DNA from: an uncultured Eubacteriales bacterium
Lineage (GTDB): Bacteria; Bacillota; Clostridia; Lachnospirales; Bianqueaceae
DNA length: 6,009 nucleotides
NCBI GenBank assembly: GCA_902493345.1
Contig: CABUPM010000111.1
Location: 1-6,009, forward strand
Direction: 5' to 3'
Position 1 is the first letter of the stretch. Each line of letters begins with the position of its first letter. Below the pieces are notes generated by a model that worked only from the letters and a program-made list of their open reading frames with translations, made no database searches and had not been told where the DNA came from. Shown here one piece after another: positions 1 to 5,059 of this stretch. Both the position numbers and the translations under genes were made by a program.

Positions 1-63
1 CCCGGCTTTATCGCGTATTTTATATTGTATGTAATCCTGTGTGCGCTCTATTTTATTGCATGA
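1..63 (+). CDS. C-terminal end of a probable membrane protein (5' partial)
   Basis: Frame 1 is open from the window edge to a TGA at 61-63 and encodes PGFIAYFILYVILCALYFIA. All 20 residues are hydrophobic or aromatic apart from small ones, as in a final transmembrane helix ending almost at the stop codon. A strong rightward terminator (132-185, with TTTTT at 182-186) lies about 70 nt downstream, which fits a rightward gene ending here and convergent with the GH29 gene. Twenty open codons can occur by chance, and frame 3 is also open to 113, but its translation looks less protein-like. The family cannot be named from this fragment. Confidence 0.42.
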   Translation, partial: PGFIAYFILYVILCALYFIA

Positions 64-79
64 TATCGCAAATATTCAG

Positions 80-111
80 AGTCATGACCACCGGTTCCGG
101 TAGACATGATT
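80..111. other. Nested inverted repeat in the 3' intergenic region
   Basis: TCATG (82-86) pairs with CATGA (105-109). Inside it ACCGG (90-94) pairs with CCGGT (97-101), separated by a symmetrical 3x3 internal loop and a 2-nt apical gap. A-T (80/111) and G.T (81/110) extend the outer arm to 7 pairs. It has no T-run after it, so it is not an intrinsic terminator by itself. It could be a protein-binding dyad or a 3'-UTR structure between the putative stop at 63 and the terminator. Its role is unknown. Confidence 0.4.
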
Positions 112-115
112 AGAA

Positions 116-146
116 ATCCAGAGAATCCTACAAAAGCCTGGTACAC
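116..146. repeat. Imperfect direct repeat, copy 1 (contains left terminator arm)
   Basis: This 31-nt stretch matches 192-222 at 25 of 31 positions, counted by eye, with a 76-nt offset and no gaps. The last ten bases (CCTGGTACAC, 137-146) are identical in both copies. This copy contains the left arm of the 132-185 terminator hairpin. Confidence 0.7.
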
Positions 147-186
147 ATTAAGAGAGTCTCATTCTCTAAAGTGTACTAGGCTTTTT
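132..186. terminator. Bidirectional intrinsic terminator between convergent genes
   Basis: Bases 132-146 and 171-185 form a continuous 15-bp stem with a single G.T pair (140/177). A secondary 5-bp stem lies in the loop (151-155 with 163-167). On the plus strand the stem runs into TTTTT (182-186). On the minus strand the A-run at 132-135 gives a shorter U-tract. It therefore can end both the rightward transcript from the left edge and the leftward S-component/GH29 transcript whose last stop is at 232-234. The plus orientation looks stronger. Confidence 0.85.
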
Positions 187-191
187 CAAAA

Positions 192-222
192 ATCCCGAGA
201 AAACTATAGAACCCTGGTACAC
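192..222. repeat. Imperfect direct repeat, copy 2 (alternative hairpin arm)
   Basis: This is the second copy of the 116-146 repeat, ending 9 nt from the GH29 stop codon. Its CCTGGTACAC (213-222) can also pair with the shared arm GTGTACTAGG (171-180), so one central arm has two competing partners. It can also form a weaker hairpin with 241-251, which encloses the GH29 stop codon in the loop. This may be a degenerate duplicate of the terminator unit or part of a regulated read-through structure. Confidence 0.6.
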
Positions 223-231
223 GCAAAATTC

Positions 232-1626
232 TCAGATGTTCCAGAGTTTTAGTGCGATGGCTTCTGTATCCAAGGTATCGGGTAAAAGAACCAGATATCC
301 ATGGTCTGTCTTTTGAAAGGGCAAGGATTGATGATTGGCCAGAAGAGTGATCCGGCCGATATGGGTATGATGGCGGAGGGGCGCAGTCAAAAGGACCTGA
401 CGATTTTCCGGAACCCCAAGAATGATAGCGTATAGGGACGAATCTTTGGTGGTATAGCGGATATCAGAGGAAGTGAGAAGATGGATCGCATCTTCTTTGG
501 CAACGCCGGTGAGCAATTGTTCGTTGATTTTCTTCTGATTAAAGTCGCTTTCGGCAATCTGTGTGGGTCCCTCACCATATGTGATATAGGGACGGGTATC
601 ATAGATGGCTTCGCCGTTTTTTTGAAGCCATGCGCCGACGGATTTCAGGGTCCGGACGGCATCCGGATGAAAGCTGCCATCGGCCTGAGGTCCGACGTTC
701 AACAGAAGGTTGCCGTTCTTGGAGACGACATCGGCAAGCTGCTGAATGATACGGCTGGCAGATTTGTATTTGGGATTCTGGACGATGCACCAGGTAACAT
801 TGTCTTCCAGGCGGTCATCCGTTTGCCATGGGAAATCCATGCATTGCGTGAAGCGGCCGCATTCCAGGTCCTTGATACCGCTGCCGGCTGGAAAATCCTC
901 CTGCTTATAGGTCAGAATGCCCTGGGGACAGGATTCGTAGAAATGCCGGATGATTTGCCGTTTATAAGAGGGACCGATAATGTTGGCGCGGCTGTCAAAA
1001 TACAGAGCATCCGGGGCATATTGGTCAATTACTTCCATAACCTTGTCGCGCCAGATCCGGTTGAACCTGGCATCCGGCAGGCGGTAGGGCATGTATCGAT
1101 TGGTTTCCAGGGGCAGAGCCGGACCATAAAAAACTTCGTTGGCTGGATCATAGACATCCGCTTCCGGATCAGTAGACATGAACCATCCCCAGAGCCACTG
1201 ATGATGAAAGGTCGCGAGTGTGCGAATCCCGCGCTTTCTGAGCGAGGAAAAGCACTCTCCGACGATATCTCTGTGAGGTCCGGTTTGTACAGAATTGATG
1301 GGATTGACATGACTGTTCCAAAGCGAATAGTTGTCGGCGTGTTCGCTTACAGGACCGGCATAGCGGGCCCCGGCAAGCTGGGCGAGGCCGGCCCAGGCAT
1401 CTGGGTCAAATGCGTCCCCGGTAAACATCGGAATAAAATCCTTGTAGCCGAATTGAGACAAGCTCCCGTAATGTTCCAAGTGATATCGGTGCTGTTCTGT
1501 ATGACCGGCATACATATTGCGGGAATACCATTCATTCTGATATGCAGGGACACTATAGGGGCCCCAATGAAAGAAAAGACCGAATTTTGCGTCCCGAAAC
1601 CAGTCAGGACATGTGTGTTGTGTCAT
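232..1626 (-). CDS. Cytoplasmic GH29 glycoside hydrolase (alpha-L-fucosidase family)
   Basis: This 464-residue protein has the length and landmarks of GH29 retaining alpha-L-fucosidases. KFGLFFHWG (14-22) opens the barrel, EWYSRNMY is at 32-39, and the conserved YFDS at 209-212 carries the expected nucleophile Asp211. NGNLLLNVGP (304-313) and a DG turn close the barrel, and a C-terminal beta-rich region follows (about 350-464). There is no signal peptide, so it should act on an imported substrate. The usual HHDGF sugar-binding motif reads HADNY (96-100), and the usual SWGY-like segment reads TWCI (278-281), so the true glycone may not be fucose. The ATG overlaps the upstream TGA by 4 nt, and AGAAGG (1634-1639) lies 7 nt before it, supporting this start. 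It is the second gene of the leftward operon with the ECF S-component. The family is clear, but the substrate is not. Confidence 0.9.
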   Translation of the reverse strand: MTQHTCPDWFRDAKFGLFFHWGPYSVPAYQNEWYSRNMYAGHTEQHRYHLEHYGSLSQFGYKDFIPMFTGDAFDPDAWAGLAQLAGARYAGPVSEHADNYSLWNSHVNPINSVQTGPHRDIVGECFSSLRKRGIRTLATFHHQWLWGWFMSTDPEADVYDPANEVFYGPALPLETNRYMPYRLPDARFNRIWRDKVMEVIDQYAPDALYFDSRANIIGPSYKRQIIRHFYESCPQGILTYKQEDFPAGSGIKDLECGRFTQCMDFPWQTDDRLEDNVTWCIVQNPKYKSASRIIQQLADVVSKNGNLLLNVGPQADGSFHPDAVRTLKSVGAWLQKNGEAIYDTRPYITYGEGPTQIAESDFNQKKINEQLLTGVAKEDAIHLLTSSDIRYTTKDSSLYAIILGVPENRQVLLTAPLRHHTHIGRITLLANHQSLPFQKTDHGYLVLLPDTLDTEAIALKLWNI

Positions 1627-2240
1627 CGGCGCACCTTCTTAGGAGGCGGGGCAGTGAAGCGGGAGCCAACCCGGGGCAGAAGCCGAACCATGGCGGAGAG
1701 AACCAGATAGAGTATGAGAATCTCCACCGGAAGCATTGCCAGGTTCTTCAGGATCCGGGGACCCAGAATGGCCCAGAAGGCCTTGCCGTATACGATAGAA
1801 TACCAGTAGGTTCCGAGCAAAATATTGATAAAAAAGTTAACACAGAATTTTGCCAAAATGCACCTTATAACAGAAGTTTTGTTCTTATAGAAAAAGATTC
1901 CGTAGATAACGCCTCCTAAAATTGCGGATAGCGTGTAACCAGGGAAAAAGGCTCCGTCAGACGGCGTAATAAAGTATTTGATGATATCGCCGAGGCCCGC
2001 GGCGGCTCCGCCCATGACGGGACCGAAGAGCATTCCGAGCATGGCTGTCGCCAGATAGGCAAAACCGATTTTGAATGGGGGGATCCGGATGGAGAAGTAG
2101 GACAGGACAACACTGAGAGCCAGAATCATGGCGGCTCCGATCAGGTTGGAAAGACGGGAAAACTCCCGCACGCTGCCGGAAAAGGTCCCGGGTATATCAC
2201 GAAAAAATTGCAGAAAACTGCGAAGAGACGGCTTCTCCAT
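1623..2240 (-). CDS. ECF transporter S-component, folate (FolT) family
   Basis: This 205-residue integral membrane protein should be the substrate-binding subunit of an energy-coupling-factor vitamin importer. A cytoplasmic amphipathic N-terminus (1-30) is followed by about six helices (roughly 32-50, 56-76, 78-92, 100-118, 125-148, 165-188) and a basic tail. AMILA (37-41) fits the AxxxA motif by which S-components dock on EcfT. The block KIGFAYLATAMLGMLFGPV (57-75), with GDIIKY and FFPGYTLSAILGG after it, is characteristic of the folate-type S-component family. No EcfA or EcfT gene is in the window, so it presumably shares a genome-wide energizing module. AGAGGG (2249-2254) is 8 nt before the ATG. 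It is first in an operon with a GH29 hydrolase, which is odd for a plain folate importer. The substrate could be a folate, another pteridine or a glycosylated derivative. I omit a gene symbol because folT would overstate the specificity. Confidence 0.87.
   Translation of the reverse strand: MEKPSLRSFLQFFRDIPGTFSGSVREFSRLSNLIGAAMILALSVVLSYFSIRIPPFKIGFAYLATAMLGMLFGPVMGGAAAGLGDIIKYFITPSDGAFFPGYTLSAILGGVIYGIFFYKNKTSVIRCILAKFCVNFFINILLGTYWYSIVYGKAFWAILGPRILKNLAMLPVEILILYLVLSAMVRLLPRVGSRFTAPPPKKVRR
1634..1639 (-). promoter_or_regulatory. Ribosome binding site of the GH29 gene inside the S-component gene
   Basis: On the minus strand AGAAGG lies 7 nt upstream of the GH29 ATG, within the last codons of the S-component gene. 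With the ATGA stop/start overlap at 1623-1626 it implies translational coupling of the two proteins. Confidence 0.6.
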
Positions 2241-2285
2241 GAAAACAACCCTCTTTCTGAATAAGTAATGAAATGTCTGTTAATC

Positions 2286-2314
2286 ATTGTATCAAAAGAA
2301 TGGAATGCCGTCAA
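2286..2314 (-). promoter_or_regulatory. SigA-type promoter of the S-component/GH29 operon
   Basis: Read on the minus strand, the -35 is TTGACG (2309-2314), the spacer 17 nt, and the -10 TACAAT (2286-2291). Transcription should begin near 2279, leaving a leader of about 39 nt. That is too short to contain a folate-type riboswitch. Confidence 0.8.
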
Positions 2315-2400
2315 CCGGAAGGGAAAAAAGATATGACGAATTCTGCGAAAAAGAAAGGATGTATTTTGTCAAAAGCAGGTAGAATTCCATAAAAAATAGG

Positions 2401-2430
2401 CAATTTGAAAAATTGAATTGACAATTTCAA
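2401..2430. promoter_or_regulatory. Overlapping AT-rich dyads at the -35 of the metal-pump promoter (possible operator)
   Basis: CAATTT (2401-2406) and AAATTG (2410-2415) are a perfect inverted repeat around GAA. The same AAATTG also faces CAATTT at 2422-2427 across 6 nt, and this second dyad covers the -35 hexamer (2418-2423). The placement suits a repressor site, for example for a metal sensor. AT-rich promoter DNA produces such dyads by chance, and I match no known operator consensus. Confidence 0.3.
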
Positions 2431-2446
2431 GGATTGCTGGTATAAC
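2418..2446 (+). promoter_or_regulatory. SigA-type promoter of the small protein/P1B-ATPase pair
   Basis: A consensus -35 TTGACA (2418-2423) is separated by 17 nt from TATAAC (2441-2446). The predicted start is near 2453, giving a leader of about 40 nt. It is divergent from the S-component promoter, with about 100 nt between the two -35 boxes (2315-2417). That stretch is A-rich on the plus strand and contains no other feature I can support. Confidence 0.82.
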
Positions 2447-2492
2447 ATTACTAAGGCTGTAATGGCCTGATAAATCGTAGGAGGAATCAATT

Positions 2493-2780
2493 ATGAAGCT
2501 GAAAAGTTCCAGCATGAAGCAGGCAGGAGTGTTTTTGGGCGGTTTGTTGTTCGGTACAGCGGGAATCAAGCTTCTGTCCAGCAAGGATGCTAAGAAGCTG
2601 TATACGCATTGCACGGCGGCATTTTTGAGAGCCAGGGACTTTGTGATGAAGACCACGACAACGGTGCAGGAGAACGCAGAAGATATTCTGGCTGAGGCGA
2701 AAGAGATCAACGAGAAGAGAGCGGAGGAAGAAGCCGCTAACGTAATCGAGGCTGAGGAAGAGACACAGGAGAACGAATGA
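2493..2780 (+). CDS. Small membrane-anchored acidic protein, DUF6110-like, partner of P1B-ATPase
   Basis: This 95-residue protein starts 8 nt after a perfect AGGAGG (2479-2484). A short basic N-terminus (1-9) precedes one hydrophobic segment (about 10-28) with glycine-zipper spacing (Gly12, Gly16/17, Gly21, Gly24). A basic/aromatic stretch follows, with His39-Cys40. The tail from about 60 is a predicted charged helix very rich in Glu and Ala (14 Glu in 36 residues). I recall this as the DUF6110 type often found beside Clostridia heavy-metal ATPases; that name is from memory. The layout resembles mycobacterial PacL (DUF1490) proteins, which have one membrane segment and a Glu/Ala-rich stretch and support CtpC/CtpG/CtpV pumps. 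The PacL C-terminal His/Asp metal motif is missing here. A role as scaffold or metal chaperone for the downstream pump is inference. It should be made in excess of the ATPase because a hairpin follows. Confidence 0.88.
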   Translation: MKLKSSSMKQAGVFLGGLLFGTAGIKLLSSKDAKKLYTHCTAAFLRARDFVMKTTTTVQENAEDILAEAKEINEKRAEEEAANVIEAEEETQENE

Positions 2781-2782
2781 GA

Positions 2783-2811
2783 AAAACGGGGCTGAAATGC
2801 AGCCCCGTTTT
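2783..2811 (+). terminator. Intercistronic terminator-like hairpin between small protein and ATPase genes
   Basis: AAAACGGGGCTG (2783-2794) and CAGCCCCGTTTT (2800-2811) form a perfect 12-bp stem around a 5-nt loop, beginning 3 nt after the TGA (2778-2780). The U-run is only the four T of the 3' arm, so termination may be partial. Only 29 nt remain before the ATPase ATG, with no promoter I can see, so the ATPase is probably expressed by read-through. An alternative is a stabilizing 3' end for the short upstream mRNA. Confidence 0.75.
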
Positions 2812-2840
2812 CTGAAATTGGCTTCGAGGAGGTACTATAA

Positions 2841-4916
2841 ATGAAATACATGATTCAACATGAGATACGCGGCAGGATACGCGTGCACCTGGCACAGTCC
2901 AAGATGACTTGTCAGGAAGCGGATACGCTGCAGTATTTTCTGGAGAAACAGGAGGGCGTTCGCCGGGCCAAGATCTATGAGCTGACGGCTGACGCGACGA
3001 TAGAATTTGAGCCAGACAGACGGGTGGAAGTGGTGAGAAGGCTCAGTCAGTTCCGGTATGAGAACTATCCGGCGCCGCAGGAGATTCTGGACAGCTCTTC
3101 CAGAGCGCTGAACGCAGAGTATAGGGAGAGACTGATTCAGAAGTTTGTTCTGCGCTTTTGCCGTAAGGCCTTGCCGTATCCAATCCGGACAGCCTATACG
3201 ATTCTGAAGTCCATTCCCTATATTTTCAAGGGACTGAAGTGCCTGAGCAAGGGTAAGCTGGAGGTGCCGGTTCTGGATGCGACGGCGCTGACGGTTTCCA
3301 TGGTGCGCGGAGACTTTAAGACAGCAAGTTCTGTCATGTTCTTATTGGGCATCGGCGAGCTTTTGGAAGAGTGGACCCATAAAAAATCTGTAGGAGATCT
3401 GGCGAGAAGCCTGTCGTTAAATGTAGAAAAGGTATGGCTGAAGGACGGGCAGCAGGAGATTCTGGTAGAGGCCGGAAAAATCGTGCCCGGAGATCAGGTT
3501 GTCGTACACATGGGCGGCATGATTCCTTTTGACGGCGAGGTAGTTGACGGCGAAGCCATGGTCAATCAGGCTTCTATGACCGGAGAGAGCATGCCGGTCA
3601 AAAAGAGCCGTGACAGCTACGTATACGCCGGTACGGCAGTGGAGGAGGGCGAACTGACTCTTTGCGTCAAGAAAGTTTCCGGTTCGACCCGTGTGGAAAA
3701 AGTAATCCGGATGATCGAAGAGTCGGAAAAGCTGAAGTCAGCGGTCGAGAGCAAGGCAGAGCATCTGGCAGACCGTCTGGTGCCGTATACTTTCCTGGGT
3801 ACAGGCGCTGTATGGCTTCTGACACGCAATGTGACCAAGACTCTGGCCGTATTGATGGTGGACTTTTCCTGCGCGTTGAAGCTTGCCATGCCGATTACCG
3901 TATTGTCGGCGCTGAGAGAGTCCAATTCGCATTCCATCACGGTGAAAGGCGGAAAGTACATGGAAGCGGTGGCGGAAGCAACGACCATCGTGTTCGATAA
4001 GACGGGTACGCTGACCAAGGCAAGACCGACCGTACAGTCCGTGATTCCGTTTGGAAGCGGCACAGCGGACGAGATGCTGCGTGTTGCCGCGTGCCTGGAG
4101 GAGCATTTCCCGCATTCCATGGCCAAAGCTGTGGTAAGAGCCGCTAAGGGGCGCAATCTGGAACATGAAGAGATGCATTCTAAGGTAGAGTATGTGGTTG
4201 CCCACGGAATTGTTTCGCATATCGGGGAGCATCGGGTAATCATCGGAAGCTATCATTTTGTCTTTGAGGATGAGAAGTGCACCATTCCGGACGGATATGA
4301 AGAACGTTTTGAGAAGAGACCCAAGCAGTATTCCCATCTATATCTTGCAATCGACAGTGTGCTTGCCGCGGTGATCTGCATCGAAGACCCGCTGCGGGAA
4401 GAAGCGCCGGAGGTGATCCGGGAGCTGCGGCAGGTCGGGTTCCAGAAGATTGTCATGATGACAGGCGACAGTGAACGGACTGCGGCGGCGATTGCGGAAC
4501 AGGTAGGTGTGGACGAGTATTATTCGGAAGTGCTGCCGGAGGACAAGGCAAGGTTTGTGCAGAAGGAGCGCGAGGCCGGACATGTGGTTGTCATGGTTGG
4601 AGACGGTATCAATGATTCTCCGGCACTGTCTGCCGCCAATGTCGGCATTGCCATCAGCGACGGAGCGGAGATCGCAAGACAGATCGCGGATATTACGATC
4701 GCGGCGGACGACCTGCGCGAGATCATCACGCTGAAGAAGCTGAGCATTGCGATGATGAAGCGGATTCACCGCAATTACCGAAGGATTCTTGGCATCAATG
4801 GCGGCCTGATCCTCTTGGGAGTGGGCGGCATCATTCAGCCGACAACGTCAGCGATGCTGCATAATACTTCCACGCTGTTGATCGGCATGGAGAGCATGAA
4901 AAATCTGCTGCCGTAA
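2841..4916 (+). CDS. P1B-type heavy-metal translocating ATPase, CtpC-like
   Basis: This 691-residue cation pump should use ATP to export a transition metal across the cytoplasmic membrane. The N-terminal domain (about 5-58, starting at GRIRV) has the fold pattern of a degenerate HMA domain with no CxxC. Next come M1-M2 (about 140-178), the actuator domain with TGES (247-250), M3-M4 (about 313-357), DKTGT with phosphorylated Asp386, TGD (541-543) and GDGIND (587-592), then two final helices to 690. The M4 metal motif is not CPC. It reads DFSCALKLAMP (341-351), with only Cys344 kept. The nucleotide-domain HP dipeptide appears as His425-Ser426. The last helix has HNTST (674-678), resembling the HxxST of divalent-metal pumps. 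The membrane pair before M1 (about 103-133) is weakly hydrophobic. These traits fit the CtpC branch (Zn/Mn) rather than Cu exporters. AGGAGG (2827-2832) is 8 nt before the ATG, so Met1 is preferred over Met4. The metal is not determined. Confidence 0.93.
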   Translation: MKYMIQHEIRGRIRVHLAQSKMTCQEADTLQYFLEKQEGVRRAKIYELTADATIEFEPDRRVEVVRRLSQFRYENYPAPQEILDSSSRALNAEYRERLIQKFVLRFCRKALPYPIRTAYTILKSIPYIFKGLKCLSKGKLEVPVLDATALTVSMVRGDFKTASSVMFLLGIGELLEEWTHKKSVGDLARSLSLNVEKVWLKDGQQEILVEAGKIVPGDQVVVHMGGMIPFDGEVVDGEAMVNQASMTGESMPVKKSRDSYVYAGTAVEEGELTLCVKKVSGSTRVEKVIRMIEESEKLKSAVESKAEHLADRLVPYTFLGTGAVWLLTRNVTKTLAVLMVDFSCALKLAMPITVLSALRESNSHSITVKGGKYMEAVAEATTIVFDKTGTLTKARPTVQSVIPFGSGTADEMLRVAACLEEHFPHSMAKAVVRAAKGRNLEHEEMHSKVEYVVAHGIVSHIGEHRVIIGSYHFVFEDEKCTIPDGYEERFEKRPKQYSHLYLAIDSVLAAVICIEDPLREEAPEVIRELRQVGFQKIVMMTGDSERTAAAIAEQVGVDEYYSEVLPEDKARFVQKEREAGHVVVMVGDGINDSPALSAANVGIAISDGAEIARQIADITIAADDLREIITLKKLSIAMMKRIHRNYRRILGINGGLILLGVGGIIQPTTSAMLHNTSTLLIGMESMKNLLP

Positions 4917-4928
4917 AAAGATTGAGCG

Positions 4929-4962
4929 ACTGCGGTACACGATCCGGTGTACCGCAGTTTTT
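4929..4962 (+). terminator. Intrinsic terminator after the ATPase gene
   Basis: ACTGCGGTACAC (4929-4940) pairs perfectly with GTGTACCGCAGT (4947-4958) over 12 bp, with a 6-nt loop and a T-run at 4958-4962. It begins 12 nt after the ATPase stop codon and separates this unit from the pyrC promoter. Confidence 0.9.
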
Positions 4963-4986
4963 GTATAGAGGACGGAGTTTCTTGTG

Positions 4987-5015
4987 TTGAACAATCAGCC
5001 GGAGTATGATATAAT
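4987..5015 (+). promoter_or_regulatory. SigA-type promoter of pyrC
   Basis: TTGAAC (4987-4992), a 17-nt spacer and a perfect TATAAT (5010-5015) with an extended -10 TG at 5007-5008. The start should be near 5022, leaving a leader of about 38 nt that contains no terminator hairpin. A PyrR-type attenuator is therefore not present at this site. Confidence 0.82.
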
Positions 5016-5059
5016 GAAAAATGGCTGGAAAAATGGATGATGCTGTCAGGAGGTAAAAT

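Noticed and set aside
49..105. Short minus-strand ORF of 19 codons starting with ATG (107-105)
   Set aside because: No ribosome binding site, very short, and located beyond the bidirectional terminator.
3..113. Frame 3 open for 36 codons at the left edge
   Set aside because: Its translation is mixed and not clearly protein-like. Frame 1 ending at 63 gives a coherent membrane helix. Neither is certain.
481..1710. 409-codon open frame on the plus strand opposite the GH29 gene
   Set aside because: It is antisense to a well-conserved GH29 protein with all family landmarks. Its own translation shows no recognizable domain, and it also runs into the S-component gene. It is a frame shadow.
2241..2340. 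A tetrahydrofolate riboswitch upstream of the folate-type S-component
   Set aside because: The promoter at 2286-2314 leaves a leader of only about 39 nt, and I see none of the conserved folate-riboswitch elements there or just upstream.
2454..2468. Small hairpin AGGC/GCCT in the leader of the small protein gene
   Set aside because: Only 4 bp with a 7-nt loop, too weak to claim as regulatory.
3617..4337. Two ~200-codon minus-strand frames (3617-4243 and 3738-4337) within the ATPase gene
   Set aside because: They lie opposite conserved P1B-ATPase motifs, overlap each other in different frames, and give low-complexity or unrecognizable translations.
5016..5059. A PyrR-dependent attenuator in the pyrC leader
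   Set aside because: The leader is about 38 nt, and neither a terminator hairpin nor an antiterminator is present. The hairpin at 4929-4962 lies upstream of the promoter and belongs to the ATPase gene.
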